From Rhynochetos jubatus (lineage: Eukaryota > Chordata > Aves > Eurypygiformes > Rhynochetidae): a stretch of 64,000 bases of DNA. Where the stretch lies: the NCBI GenBank assembly GCA_027574665.1, contig CM050659.1:20809001-20873000 (forward strand), in the 5' to 3' direction. Position 1 is the stretch's first letter; each line of letters opens with the position of its first letter. The notes beneath the pieces were generated by a model. The model was not told where the DNA came from and searched no databases. It saw only the letters and a list, made by a program, of their open reading frames with translations. Position numbers and translations under genes: made by a program. Shown piece after piece: positions 13,203 through 26,400 of the stretch.

Positions 13203-13244
13203 TGCCTCCAGGCAAGTGCCTCCAGGCAAGTGCCTCCAGGCAAG
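13203..13244. repeat. three perfect tandem copies of a 14-bp unit
   Basis: The unit tgcctccaggcaag occurs three times head to tail with no change. Each unit is itself an inverted repeat: TGCCT and AGGCA flank CC, and the first copy extends to TTGCCT/AGGCAA. Each unit contains GCC-N4-GGC, a spacing variant of the TFAP2 site. The sequence lies inside an 85-codon open frame (13,049-13,306) with no other coding sign; 42 bp would add 14 residues without a frameshift. A recent duplication is likely because the copies are identical. Confidence 0.9.
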
Positions 13245-16200
13245 TCGTGGGGACCACTGGGAATTTTGCAGCAGAATACAATAATCATATTTTCAAGTGT
13301 TTTTGAACGTTGAGTCTTAATATATTATTTAAACATGATAACCTCAGTGTTGTTTCAAATGCTGACCATTATTTATATATATCAAATGAGATATTTAAAA
13401 TGGAAGTAATAACAATATTTAGAGACAATTTTCTGAAACAATAAGGTTCCGGTTCCAGCAAACACAGAACGGTGATGTTTGCAGGCACACTGGTAGGCTG
13501 TGAAATTTAGCTAAAGGAACAGCTAAATACCATATGATACTACTTTTCAATGCCATCCATACGATCTCAGTCTGTGTAACCTTGTTTGGTTTCTTTTAAT
13601 ATTCTTACAACAATTCAGCCAGCTAACTACTACTGTTTCCTTTTTTTTTTTTCTCATCAGCAGCTCACAAGAACAGCTGTATTTACCTTCTTTTGTTCTT
13701 TTTAATGTGTGTTGATTACAGAGTAAGTGCCTAACATTTCACCCCTGTTTCTTCACAATTACTAACAATCTCCCATCTTTAAAAACATAACCTCATAATT
13801 ACTCTAGTAACCTAATAACGTCAGAATGTTCCTACCGTTTTAAATCGTGTTCTTATACCTCCTTCTGCCCTAAAAATCTCATACGGTGTGGTTATTCCTG
13901 TAATTGCCTTATAGGGGAAGATACTATGAAGTCAGCTCTGACTCTACAGTGTACAAAAGCATCCTCAGGGCACAAGTGACTGACAAAGAGGATCAGGTGG
14001 CATGAAAGGACAACATGACTTTTGTAGTGGCAACATTTTCTATGTGGGCACGGAGGCTTAGATCTCCCGAGGAACGCGAGCAACGTGCCCTAGTCGTTCT
14101 CAGACACAGCAGATGCACACAGATGTACAAATTTCTCGTAACAAAATGTGTGTCAAAGACAAAGCATTGAAGTAATCAAGGAGTTTCAGTTCACTGCAGA
14201 TTTTACTGAGCAAAGGACCACTATCATCAGTGCAACACCCACTGGGATCTGCGAACTAAAAATGGATGCCAACCTTGGAGTTCTACCATGGAATAGCAGT
14301 GTTTGGTGTGTTACAGAAGTAAAACTGATGCAGTACCAGTGAGAAATGTGAGACAGGTAACATAAAAACCTGAGAGTAATCTTTCATATTCAGCTAAATG
14401 ACTGTTTTTGTTGTTGCTGACAAGGCACACACGCATACAAATTTCCAGGCAGAGTTAGGGCAATGACATGGATGGGTAAGAGCCCAGAAACAGCTGTAGC
14501 CAAACATCCTCTCCTCATTTTCCGGTGTTCCTACAGAAGGGCTGCCCATAATCTCAACCCTTGGGCTCCGCAAGGACGTAGTCACACTCAGAGGCTCCGG
14601 ACAAGTTACTGACTCCACCTTTCTCCTCATCAAACATCACAGACAAATAATTGGTGGTAAAACCTGCACTACATCCGGAATGTAGAAACAAAAACTACCT
14701 TCTCTCTCAATGTACCTTACACATGGGAAAATTGGAATCGAGTCCAACTTCCAAAAGTAAAACAAGCAAGCATAACTATAGATGTTTTGCAAGGTGTTTT
14801 GAAATACACACCCATGTAACACCTTTCTTTAGCATCTCAGGTAATTTTGCTAGTGTGGAACTCCTCCACCCTATTTTAATTTTAAGGAGTTCTCAAAGTT
14901 CGATATAGCTGGAAAAATTCTAATTTCAAAAGTAAAATGTGTCTAAAAAGCAGAAAGACCAGATGAAACTCTAACTACTGTATATGCTGACCGTAGCAGC
15001 ACTGAAATGCAATCTGCATTTTATTGCTTTGACTCTGATCAAGTACATGCAATCAATGCGAATTATTACAAAACAGTTAGGAGGTAATTTTGAAAATATG
15101 TCAAAAATGCAAAAATTTGAAAGTTAGATGAAGTCAAGACGGCTGTATTGATTTTGAAGAGGGTTCTAAATTACACATAAACATCACCCTTTTTCAAAGC
15201 AGGTCTCATGTCTTTTTAAGCAAGCTTTAATACTATGCACAGTTCACAGTGCTGCATTTCCAGCTGTGCGCAGACTTGTTCTTAGTCCTTAACCTGCCTG
15301 TACGATTGCTTGTTTTTGAAAGTGGAAAGGATGTCCTGTGTTACTAACGCCAGCCAACTTGCTTTATGGCCATGCTCTTTTGGAAGCCTTCTAGACCAAC
15401 CAGATCACTAAGAAATATAAACACACCCTCTACATTTGGAGAGGGTCAATACTCAATATTTTATATTTTTTCTAATGTATACTTAGGTTGGAAAGAGGGG
15501 ATTCTCCTAAACCTAGACTGACTACCACTGAAACAGTCACCACGTCTGCAACCTAACCAGTGTGTTATCGTATTTTGGTTTTCAAAGGTTCATGCCAATG
15601 TTTTATTTTAGTTTCTGTCTACATGAACAAATTCTCTGTATCAGGCTTAAATCTTATGCAAATCTAATTTAAAAAAAAAAATGAGTTTTATTCAGTTTCA
15701 TGCACAACTAAGCTTTAGTAAGTCTTGCAACAAATCAAATCTACATTTTGAATTTTCAGTGAGATCCAAAGAGAACTGAATATCATGTGTAGCTTTCAAA
15801 GGCAGCATTTAATAAACTGTAGTTCCTACGCTTATACCTATGTTAAAGATGTATGATACTCACAGGAATTTTGAATCAATAGAGTCAGAAAGAGAATGCA
15901 ACAGAATTTTCAAGTGGAAGTCAAGTATATCCATGCATAGATTTAATCTTAGCAACATCCTTGTTTCTACTGGCTATTATTATAAAATCTGCCATGGGTA
16001 TTGGTCTGGGCTGAAAAACGTAAGTTTCTGTACTCTGATGTTCCCACCCTGAGCTCTCAACCTTTCACAGGAATGAGGGAGGTTCACCTGAAGGTACTCT
16101 AAATCTTCCAAAATTTACATAAACAGGGAAGAACTATACTAAGTCAAAAATGATAGATACATTAAATATACTAAAATGGAAATATCCTCACAAGAAAAAT

Positions 16201-17661
16201 GGCAATCTAGGTTTAAGTGTGAGACAAATTTTATGTGCCCTTGTTCCCAATAGTCAACGTCAGATCATTCAGAAATCAGTCACACTTTGTTTTTAAATAC
16301 TTTGACAACAGACAATTCCTCAATCTTCTCTCAAATAAACCTTTTTCAGTAGTGATGACATCAAAGAGAACATTGTGACTCTGTGTGATTCATATAAAAA
16401 TCTGCTGTTTTGTCTTGTGAATAGATGTTAATAAAGTATAGGGGAAAACTCAAAAGACATGCAGTATGTATTTACAGTTGAACTCATTGGACCCCAAACT
16501 GCCTGGGGGTAAGGCATTTTCTTTCATTTGACAATAGATATCATATATATTTATGGTGACCCAAACACAGTAACACATTGTAACTAATAGAGTGAAATAG
16601 GATGAATGACACTGAGGCTGACTGGTATTTGCAAGGAGTGAAATATTCTAGTTGCCATATGGCTGTGGTTGGCAATTTGGGTAACACTGAGCTTCTTGGC
16701 TTCTGCAAGGATATTTTCTGCAAGAGAGTTCTAGCATTTTTCCCCCTTCACACTTTTATGTTCTAAAGCAACATTGTAAAGAATAGTCATCATTTCACCT
16801 TCAACAATTTTCTGTCTTCCATGAATTTTCCTAACCTGCAGGAGTTATTGGATCATCAATTTCAGCCTATTTTCAGTACCTTTAAATTGCATGACTGAGA
16901 ATCAAGAATTGAGGTCCAGAAGATCAGTAGTATAATACTTAACTATTTGATGATTACATATGATTACATTGGCTCAGAGGGTAAATTTGATCAGTTAAAA
17001 ACATTTAAAATACGCTTACACTGTATAGGTAGAATTAACATTGTTTTTCAAAAAGATAAATATATTACTAACATATTATTTGAGATTTGAATGCTCAAAT
17101 ATTAAAATTCTTCATTTTTTCAGTAAACAATCAGATTAGAGTGCAATCATTATTAAAGGTAATTCAATCATGATTATTAAAAAATATTACAGGTAATTAG
17201 AAAAGACATTAAATGTAAAGATGAACTCATCTTCAAAAGGATAATATTTTTCCTATGTGTTTAAACACTGCCTTTATTTCTATTAATGAGGTGCATAATA
17301 ATGACTCTGGCCATTTGAAAAGCTAGAAGTCTGTAATTGAACAATTATTAGTGTCACACTGCCTAAGGGCACTATTTGTCAAGAGATTTATATGATGGGC
17401 AATTATATCCACTCAGCCTTGAAGGATAGATAATATTATCTTCTGATGGAAACAAATTAACCTTTCTTCTTAATTTTTTTACAAAATTTTAGAAGTTTAG
17501 CTTTTCTATTTTATTATTTACATCTTCCATATGACAGTCTTTAAGAATACCTTTCCCCCCCCCACTGTAAAGTATTATCAATTTCACTAGGATACAGCAT
17601 GGAAAAATTGCCGGCTTCAATTCATTATTACTTAAATAAATCTTTAACAGAATGTCATGTT

Positions 17662-17692
17662 AAAAAAAAAAAAAAAAAAACAAAAAAAAAAA
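17662..17692 (+). repeat. long interrupted poly(A) tract
   Basis: About 18 A, one C, then about 11 A, followed by CC. No retroelement body is recognisable to its left, so it is not called as a retrocopy tail. Confidence 0.85.
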
Positions 17693-19149
17693 CCAAGCAG
17701 ACATCCAACTCCTTGACCATTTTATTTCCCAACTGCTTCTCAAGCCCTGGAGAAGTGTAAGAGAACCCCCACTCCCTTCCTCCACAAGTAGCCTTTATCA
17801 GGAAAAGGAAAACTTTGTAATCCCCTCAAATAACAAAGACGGTGGGTGGGTTCTCACAGCATTACACATTTTGTGAGGTCCAAAACTTAAAGCAGGCTTT
17901 AAAAATAAAAATATAATTATGTATAAATGCAGATGATTTTTATTTTTCATTTTCTGTTGATTTTTGAACTGAGACTAACGAAACTCAAGGAACCTGATTA
18001 GACTGAGTAGGCCATGATTTGTAGAAGAAACACTTAGTAAAGGAGCTTCAAACCCTGACAGGACACTGATCAGGAACCTGAAAGATACTACAAAGTAACA
18101 AAGGCATATAGGTATATGTTTTCCCTCTGTCTACCTAAAGTGGAAAGTGATTAGTTCTGGAAACATTCATTAAGCCTCCACATTGTGTGCTTTAACTACT
18201 GCCGGTCCCTGGAGAGCTGAACTGCAAACTGTCAATCTTGCAATAGATTTTCAGATCAGAGAGGTCCGTATGTCTCCTTAAAACATTTCCAACACAGATA
18301 ATCAACTTAGAAATTACATGGAAGGCCAAAACCCACAAATACAGTCTGTCACAATGAGAGCAGACATCTACAGCATTACAAACATTGTGATTTTTATATT
18401 CTCTACAGTAAAACGCTCAGTGTGATCAGCCTAGCCATCTCTTAGTGGCAGGTAGGGTAGTATACTAGCAGTGCACTGGCAAGTACTAACATTATTTATC
18501 GCAATCATGAGCTAGATATTATTAGGAAATGAGATTGTCACATCAAGACTACCATAATTGTGCTTATTTATAAGAAGATAGGAAAATCAGTAGCCACATA
18601 TTAAGAAGCAGGACTGAAGTCTCATTTCATACATAAAAAGTCTTTTCCATGAAGGATCCAGGATCTGCAACTCACTATCTCCGGCCACCGACAAGAATTA
18701 AGAACCAAAACTGTAAGTTCTGGAAGACTTACTCCACATGCTTCACTGACACGTTGCTATTATCAAAGTCTGAATTGCTCTTCACTGTGATTATTTGTGT
18801 TAAATAAAACACAGTGGTAAACACTTCATTCTCTTCACAAATTCTGGTTCTGTCAGCTCAACCATTATTGTTTTCTTCTTGCCAGTTTCAGCAAATAGCC
18901 TACTAAAACACTATCTGCAACTTAATTAAAAAACACATTATTAATGTCATGTTTATATGGTAAATCTTTGGCAAAATAAGTAGCCTCTAGCTTTTGAAGC
19001 AATCGCAATTAAGTCTGTCAATAAGTGTTAGTCACTGAAACACATGAAGAAAACAAGACTAAGTGAAGCAATTTCACCTGCTTCAACCACCTCCGCATAA
19101 AAGTGGCATTTCACAGAATATTTGATCTAGAAAACTACCCATGGATCAA

Positions 19150-19692
19150 TTACAAGAAACTGTCAGTTGTGCCACAGAATGTATAACTGAAGATGCTAGA
19201 TAATTTAAAGCTAATTTTCTTTAAACAAAATGAGTAAAACCCTGCCTCAATTTGGATACATGGAAACCTTACTACTGATTTCAATAAAATCATCATTTCT
19301 GGGTGGCACAGAAGAAGTAATCTTAATTTAACTACAGCATAAGCAGTGGCTGCTCTAAAAATATCTAGCCAGAAAAAAGCATCCCAAATTCCAAGGTTAA
19401 TCTTTTGAAAGGTCTGTTGGTGTTGCAGGTTCAGCTTGTACCACCCCTCAGTTTCATGACTGCTCTCTCCAGTCTGAGCAGTAGAAAGTTCAGCCTTTTT
19501 CCCTGGATGTCTAATCATCACCACAGTTCTTATATGACCATCTGTAGCTGAATCACTGTAAGGGGGTCTGAAAATTTCTATCGAATAGACTTTCCATTTC
19601 ATTTGGATTACACCTTCAGGAGTCTTTGTCTTACAGAACCATCTTTGTATTTTCTTCCCCACACCTTGAAAAGTAAATTTTACATTTAACAT
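19150..19692 (-). other. longest open frame in the window, unassigned
   Basis: A 180-codon minus-strand frame in DNA of about 37-40% GC. At this composition stops should occur about every 15 codons, so such a run is rarer than chance alone predicts for one window of this size, but not impossible. The first 70 residues look more protein-like (residues such as RWFCKTKTPEG and FRPPYSDSATDGH) than the hydrophobic tail. Just inside the start the minus strand reads tttacttttcaag, a possible splice acceptor, so part of it could be an internal exon rather than an ORF starting at its ATG. No domain is recognised. Alternatives are an exon, a decayed retrocopy, or chance. Confidence 0.2.
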
Positions 19693-20794
19693 TTAATCAC
19701 TTCTCATGTTTGGCCACGCAAAAACCTACATTGTACTTTCCTGTCAAGTATTTTAAACAACATATAGGTTTAAAGAAACAAGTATGGAATTACCCCAAAC
19801 CCTACATTAATTTACACCTCTTTCAACTTCTTCTAGTTACCAGTAACAAACGTGAAACTTAATTGAAAACCCTTTCTTCTTCTTGTTTCCTTAGCAGTAC
19901 ACTTGACAGCACACTGCCTAACAGACGTGTGTACTTCCCTTCGCATGGAACAAGAATCTGGGGGAGATGAGACAGAACAAAGGTTCAGGAGGGTTTCTTT
20001 CAGTCTGGGAAGTGGCAGGTGGGGGATTCAGAAGCTGAGAGGCTATGCTACAGCACCAGCGAAGGTACAGACAAGTGTGTGTGCTCAGACAGCTGGTGTG
20101 GAACCAATTCAAGAAACTGATTCAAGCGCTGGACTTCTAAACACATTTGATTTAGACAGGTGTTATAGCCCTGAGTAACTGGCATCTTTTTCTTTTAGCT
20201 CAAAAATACCTCTGAAATATTATCTAATATGAAATTTCTCTAATATAAATATAACATTTGTTATATTTTAATTCCCATACCGATCCAGGAGAAAACAAAC
20301 ACCAAAGTATCCACCATTGTCTGTGATGGAAATCCCAACAGTTAATTAGCTCTTTTATAAATAAATATGTACCATTACAACGGTAGCGGGAAGAAATCCA
20401 GATGGCCTACTAAAATTTTACATGATTTAATATTTGTATCTCACTGTTATTGCACGTATCTACCAACACAGGATGGAGATCTATCACTCATAGTGACCAC
20501 TTACATCTTTAGACACCACCATCCATTTATTGGGACCCAAAAAAAAAAAAACCCTAAGTCTCAACTCTTGAGCAAACTAATAATTGTAGAAACTTTCTGT
20601 ACCCTTAAATAAAAACCATATTGTTATACAACATGTTTGAAGTTAATGCAAAGCCAGAAGCAGACAACTGCATCCTACCTCACTAAACAGCCACATTAAC
20701 AGGATGGTTCCAATAAAGATAATCAAAACTGTGAGCATTTAAACAGTGTTAAAAATAAGATGTAGAATTTTATATCCACTGAAATGACTTGTGA

Positions 20795-20953
20795 TTCTAT
20801 TAGCACTTGTTTCAAATATTTTGAGACCCGAGCCTTGCCTACACTGTAATTTCCATCAGTGCGATCTGTGATGCACACCTGTGGCAACTGCAGGTCCCGG
20901 TTGTTCTCATACAGCCAGATGCAAGATGATAATGACACTCCAGGTGCCTTCTA
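20795..20953 (-). other. exon-like segment, unassigned
   Basis: On the minus strand a pyrimidine-rich run (ttctctcaacttctgtgtgt, then ctgttatag) is a good splice acceptor directly before AAGGCACCTGGAGTG at about 20,953. The frame after it stays open for more than 60 codons, with balanced codon use and three CpGs in about 140 bp, more than its surroundings. Words such as CIWLYENNRDLQLPQ and TDRTDGNYSVGKARVSK look protein-like. No strong donor is visible: ACAGT|GTAGGC and CAA|GTGCTA are both weak. The plus strand is also open here, which lowers confidence. Product not recognised. It has the same strand as the 19.15-19.69 kb frame and as the donor at the CpG island. Confidence 0.25.
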
Positions 20954-20955
20954 TA

Positions 20956-23410
20956 ACAGACACACAGAAGTTGAGAGAAACTGTGAATGCAGTGAAATGT
21001 GAGAAAACTTAGGAGTCACAATCTCTTCACAGCAGCAAACAACATGAGTTTGGATTTCCTGATTTATGAATGTTCCAGAATTTTGTCTCACTGTTTTCTT
21101 CAACAAACCCTTACAGCACATTAGATGAAACTTCAGATGCAGTGAATAAAAAGACATAACTTCTACTGATTTCTGCAGAGCCGCAATTTCATCTCAGGGC
21201 CACTCACCTCACTATGGTCCCTGTCTCATCCTCCTGAGCTACTACTAGTGCATATGATGGTTTAGACACACGAGGGATGTAAAATGAATGTTTCAGAGAG
21301 CAAAGATGTAAAATAAGACATTATTTACATCACAAAATGTCACGTAATTCAGTTATGTTGTAAATACTTAATAAACATTTAAGCACCATTTGATGTTATG
21401 ATATAATGCCCCATATTTGCAAATATGGGATAGAACTAGGGGATTAGAAAAAGCAAATAGCCCAGCTGACTCTAAAAGGATAGAATCATTGCTATACTAG
21501 GTTCACAGTTGTAATACTGTTCAATGCTCTTTGATAATATGAACAAGACAGCATACCATTTTGTAATGAAAAATGAGGTGATCTCTGCAAAGAAGGAATG
21601 ATTACAAAAACAACCTCTAAAATTTTCTGGTTTATGTCCTTTAATTATGCTTCATCTTTATACTTAGACAGGGGAACAAGAATCACTTGGTAATGTGGAA
21701 ACAAATGTTTCCAATGCAAGGTAGGGGTAGGGAACCCATGAATGTGGATTATAAAAAAAACAAAGAGATTAAGATAAAGAGGAACAGAAAATTGATCCTC
21801 TATTCATTGCAGATGATTATGCATATCAGTGTAAGTCCTGAGATGTTACCAGAGAATAATTTCAAGCAGCAAGCAGACAAAGAACAAATCTCACATGTTT
21901 TCCAATGTCTACTCATGGAGCATAGGCCAATACTATTAAAATAACTGTAAATTAATTATGACAATTCCTACAAATTGGTGCACTGCAAAACATAGGAGTT
22001 CAAGTCACAAAATAAATCTTGCTAGAGTCTATTTTTCACTGACAAAACGTTGGGCCAACATTCCATTGCAAATAACTAATGGATATTTATAGATGACAAA
22101 GCACAAACAAAGGTTGCCCTCTCTACCCTCTGTTAGGAATTCTATTTTCCTGTAATAGTTATTAAAGACACAACCTGCAAATTACTGAAATTGGCTAAGT
22201 AAATAAAGTCATCATAAATCAGAACAAAATAAAATATTCAAGCAGACACTACAATTATTACCCAAGACCAATCCCAACAAGCTGCCTCTGATTACTGTAG
22301 TACCCACTTAGGAGAAAGTCAAGGTAAAATGAGAACTGCTGAGAATGACAAGCTCCTTTGCCTGCAACCTCCAAGAGCTGGTATGGACCAAAGTGCTGCA
22401 TTCCCCAACCACAACTTCAGAAGGAACCTAGGAGGTATGAAGTCAGTTTTTAAGGATTCTTTTTTCATTGTTGAGATCACTTGGTTACAGATGGCCAATA
22501 GTAAAATACAACTTACAACTTTAAAGTTTCATTTTCACTGGTAAGAAAAAGCAGCAAAGCTTTCAGAAGAAATCAAGTATTTCACTGTTTTAGTAAATGC
22601 TCTCTTCAAAGACACTTTCACAGTAAAAGCAAATTCCAACCTGTTTTTGTGCCTTGAAAAACCTATATTAAACATTTTTCTCTGGCCAGAGGAGTAATGC
22701 AGATAATATATATCTTAAAGAATATCTGAACAGCCAGGCATTCACACCTGCTGAAGTATGTACTTTTGTCTGTAGGAGCAAAATACACTTTCTTCCACAT
22801 CCTGGAAATGTTTACATCTCCTCCTAATAATGAATTAGTGCAAGAAATGCTTCTTACAGAATAAAATACAATCTTAATATTTCCTAGAAGGAAACAGGAA
22901 AATTATAGGCATTACAGTATATCAGACCAAGGAATGATTTGACCAGAGTGACATTTGAGACATGAAGACTGCCTCATCTCTCTGAGTTATAGGTCTACTT
23001 CTATTTTTGTGCTAAAGTTCTAAGCTATCAGTAGTCATAAAGCCTACCCTAACACAGAGGTATGAAATCTCACTATGAAACTTCTCCACAGTGCTGGTCT
23101 CACAATCCAATGAAGAAACATGTTGTGATGCTAAGTACATAGACCCCAAATGTAGGAAGATTAATTACTCTAGTCAAATACACACATAAAGTAATATCTA
23201 CCTCAGTGTCCCTGTAACAATGAAAGCTAGAAATTAGAAGCATAAAAAAAACTTCATTGCGGTAATAAGCATGCTGAAAAGAAAGGAAAAGCAGGACTAA
23301 AATTGTAAAAAAAAATAAAACCAACCAACCAACCAAAACCAAAGAAATAGCCCCAGACCTCCCCACATGCTCAGAGAATCATCAGGCTTAATATGCCTGT
23401 ATGATTTCTC
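20956..23410. other. AT-rich DNA, no gene seen
   Basis: Contains the perfect 20-bp palindrome at 21,410-21,429 and a poly(A) plus (CCAA)n run at about 23,307-23,340. Open frames of 60-88 codons show no family features. Confidence 0.6.
21410..21429. repeat. perfect 20-bp palindrome
   Basis: CCCATATTTGCAAATATGGG equals its own reverse complement over 20 bases. Each half is one base away from a CArG box (CCATATTTGC against CC(A/T)6GG), and the centre TTTGCAAA resembles a C/EBP- or POU-like dyad. It could act as a dimer binding site or be chance. Confidence 0.95.
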
Positions 23411-23475
23411 AGGGTCGCTTGGTGTGCCAGATGCTGTACAAAGCCCAGCGAGACAACATCCCTGTTCGCCAAATT
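23411..23475. repeat. ancient repeat fragment (MIR3/L3-like word)
   Basis: The word 'gtgccagatgctgtacaaag' followed by 'agcgagacaacatccctg' resembles the widespread old amniote repeat word 'taggtgctgtacaaacacagaacaagaaacagtccctgccc'. The plus-strand frame through it is open for about 40 codons and could be mistaken for an exon. The family name is uncertain. Confidence 0.5.
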
Positions 23476-26400
23476 ACCCTGGTCACTCAGAAGGTGCAAG
23501 CTGGGTTTTATTTGGTATGACAGTCTTTCCCAAGTGAGAAGTCACAGAATGGCTGGTAAACCATTTCAGTGGGAATTACAGCAAGCCTTTTGAATTGATA
23601 TTTGGATTATACTTTAACCTAAATCCACCATTAATGTTTTACACCTTAAGGTTCAAAAAGAATCCAGTAATAAGCTTTCAAATATCCTTGAATAAACCCC
23701 ATTTCTTCTTAATCTCAAATTTATCAGTCTGCTTTGGGTTCTTCACAAGATAAAAAGTATCTTGTCCGATAATTTTTTATGGCCTATGGAAATTTAATGT
23801 ATACTCATGCTTCTGGAAACATTTCTCATCCCTTTTGTCCAGTAAACAACTCAAAAGGGCTCAGGTAGAATGGGATCCAACCTATTGTGCACTGACAAGC
23901 ATGTAATTGTAATCTTTTGAAAAGTTTGGTATTTACTGGATAAAGAACCTGAAATATAATCCTTCCTTACAACTGGAAAAGATCAAGCAAGGTTTCTTCT
24001 GCATTATCTGAGATGTATTTATAAGCCTCCAAAAGTAGCTAAAATAGGGACAACTTGAAAACCTTGCAGCTCAAAAAAGGATATTCACATTATGGTGACT
24101 GACAAAAGAAACCGAGGCTATGAAAAGAGGCTTCAGGCTAGAGGAGACAGACTGAAAGAGAAGAAAACTCAACTCACATTAAGCTGATACACTGGACACC
24201 ATTAATGAGTAAGATATTTTTCAAACTTCTTCATAAACAGGTTCTTACTCAAAAAAGGACCGAGTTGAATTCCAAACATTCTAGATCATGCACTATATAA
24301 ATCACATCTTTTATAATTCAGGATAGGCAGGGCTAAATCTAGAATTTTTTCCTATTTAACATACTGATGTGACTGACCTTTAGTTTAAATTTGCTGGAAT
24401 AGATTTCCCATTAATATAAATGACACCAAAAAAATTTACCTCTGAACTCCACACTTAGATTTCCTTGGGCTTTTGATTATTTCTCTGCTCCAATTATTTA
24501 CTTAGCCTACTAATACGAAGATAGCCAAACCAATATCATGACCAGGCTACCAATTTCAAAACTGACTGAATTTGAATTACTTTAAACATAACAGTACTCT
24601 GATATAGAGACAAAAAAAAAAAAACCCTCATTCATTTCTCATCATTAGTTCAAATAATTTCCTGCCTGTTATATCTGCCAATTACTGTTTTCTAATCCTG
24701 AAGAAGGTTCCTTTCCTTGTTACTCCATGTGAAGTTTCTGTCATTTAATAAATGGAAAACTAATTAGCTTTGGGGTTAATAAGAATATTAATAGGGTCTT
24801 TCTCCTCTACCCTGAAACCTGTATCCATGGCTTAACACTTTGATACTTCCAAATCTCTGCCATATATAAAAAGTTGGCCAACCAGTCAAAGAACTAAATA
24901 CATAGTGTGATTGAAAAAACTGATTTTTTTGGAAGCAGTGATAAAAATAAAATAAAAAAATAACTTTATTTTCTTTCATAGCAGGAATAAATGTGTATTT
25001 CATCAACTGCATAAATAGTATGGAAGACAAAACATGTTATTAAATGTTGTCCAGCAAAATATTCACAGCCCTTGTCACATAATTCCTCTTGATAAATAAA
25101 TACGTATGTGACCAGTGTGATGGAGGACAGCATAATACTGTTTCAGAAGGAAGTCCTAACACTGCAGTCAGTATTCCCTTAGACTTGTCCTCCCACAGAA
25201 GTCAGCAGAGTGAGTGTATGGAAAGAAGGGATGCCAACAACCTGCTCATGAGAACATGTAGAGAAATCACTACAGCTGAAATAGCTGCGTACAGACACAC
25301 TGGGGAAACATTCACATGGCCTGTCATTAGCGGGAGGACAAGGCTGGTGGAAGGACCAGCTGTGTATATGTGAAAGCCAGATCACTGGCCAAATCTGAGC
25401 ACCCTGCCAGTAACACTTGTGTGCCAGTTTCTCTAGTACCTGAGAAACATGCAGCTCCTGTCGCATTTTCATGTATATTCAGAAGACACATAAACTGAAA
25501 TCCAAAACTTTACAGAAGCCACAAGTCTGAATTTTGCAAACCACGTGGCATACAAAGTGTATGCAAAAATGCACACAGGTAAACAATTTTGTACTGAATT
25601 TCCCTAAGAATATCCATTGGTTCATTCTGTTTTACAGAAATTAAAAGTTAAGCCTCCCAAACCTTGAGGTATTTATTCCAATCATTTTATTTAAAAGAAA
25701 CATGAATTAAAGAACAGCTCAGCTCTGTTGTTAACCTTGACAGAAACTTTGGGTCAAGAAAAACACTGGGTAGGGAAAAGAAAAAGAATATAGCTCATCG
25801 AGCATCTAATCAGTAGCCCACTAATTCCTTAAAAAAATACAAGTACAGAATGATGCATACTTATTTCAATAATACCCTTGTCTCTGTACCAATATATTAA
25901 ATTTAAAGTGGTATTTTAGAAATTATTTATACTGTCTTTTTGAAAGAATAGGCTACACCTTATTACTTGCATACAGAAAGTTCTCTGGTTCGTATTTTCT
26001 CTACCTGGTAATAATCCTAGGACACGGTATTGTTCAAAAAATCCCTGGAAGCTAAATAGCAATGCTTGAATTATCACTGTGTTCAGGTTTTGGTTAAGCA
26101 AATGAATTTCATAAAAGCCTTAAACCAATTGATTTTCCCTCCTTAGAAATCGGTCAAAAAATGCATTTTTAAGGTGGACCTTAGGCACTGAATCATGATT
26201 ACAGAACCGAGCAAGCATCAAAACGTTCACAGCACCCCAAGCTATTTTCTTCTCCGCTTCTGATTCCTAGACAGTTATTACTTTTGACAAAGAATTACAG
26301 ATAAATATTCCTCTAGGTTTTTGAAAGTAAGGAGACATTCATTATTAATAGAATTTTTTACCTTGGTAATAATGTTGTGTCAGAAAGTAGCATTCAGGGA

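Larger units (their letters stand above)
10385..19149. other. AT-rich non-coding DNA
   Basis: No supportable exon. Sub-stretches at about 10,440-10,960 and 16,880-17,480 are very AT-rich but look non-repetitive and are dense in homeodomain-like TAAT/ATTA cores, the texture often seen in conserved non-coding elements; conservation cannot be tested here. Other contents are the old repeat at 11,426, a triplicated 14-mer at 13,203, a local CpG cluster at 14,041-14,100 (six CpGs in 60 bp against none to two in most lines), a C9 run at 17,555-17,563 and a long A-rich run at 17,662-17,692. Confidence 0.6.

Noticed and set aside
13203..13244. CRISPR-like repeat array
   Set aside because: The units are directly adjacent without spacers, only three copies, in a vertebrate genome.
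23395..23520. Plus frame reading like a protein exon (GRLVCQMLYKAQRDNIPVRQ)
   Set aside because: The underlying DNA matches an old repeat word (gatgctgtacaaa..cagcgagacaacatccctg), which explains the non-random look.
25089..25472. Opposed frames of 94 and 97 codons
   Set aside because: Open on both strands, no motif, no splice signals; consistent with chance.
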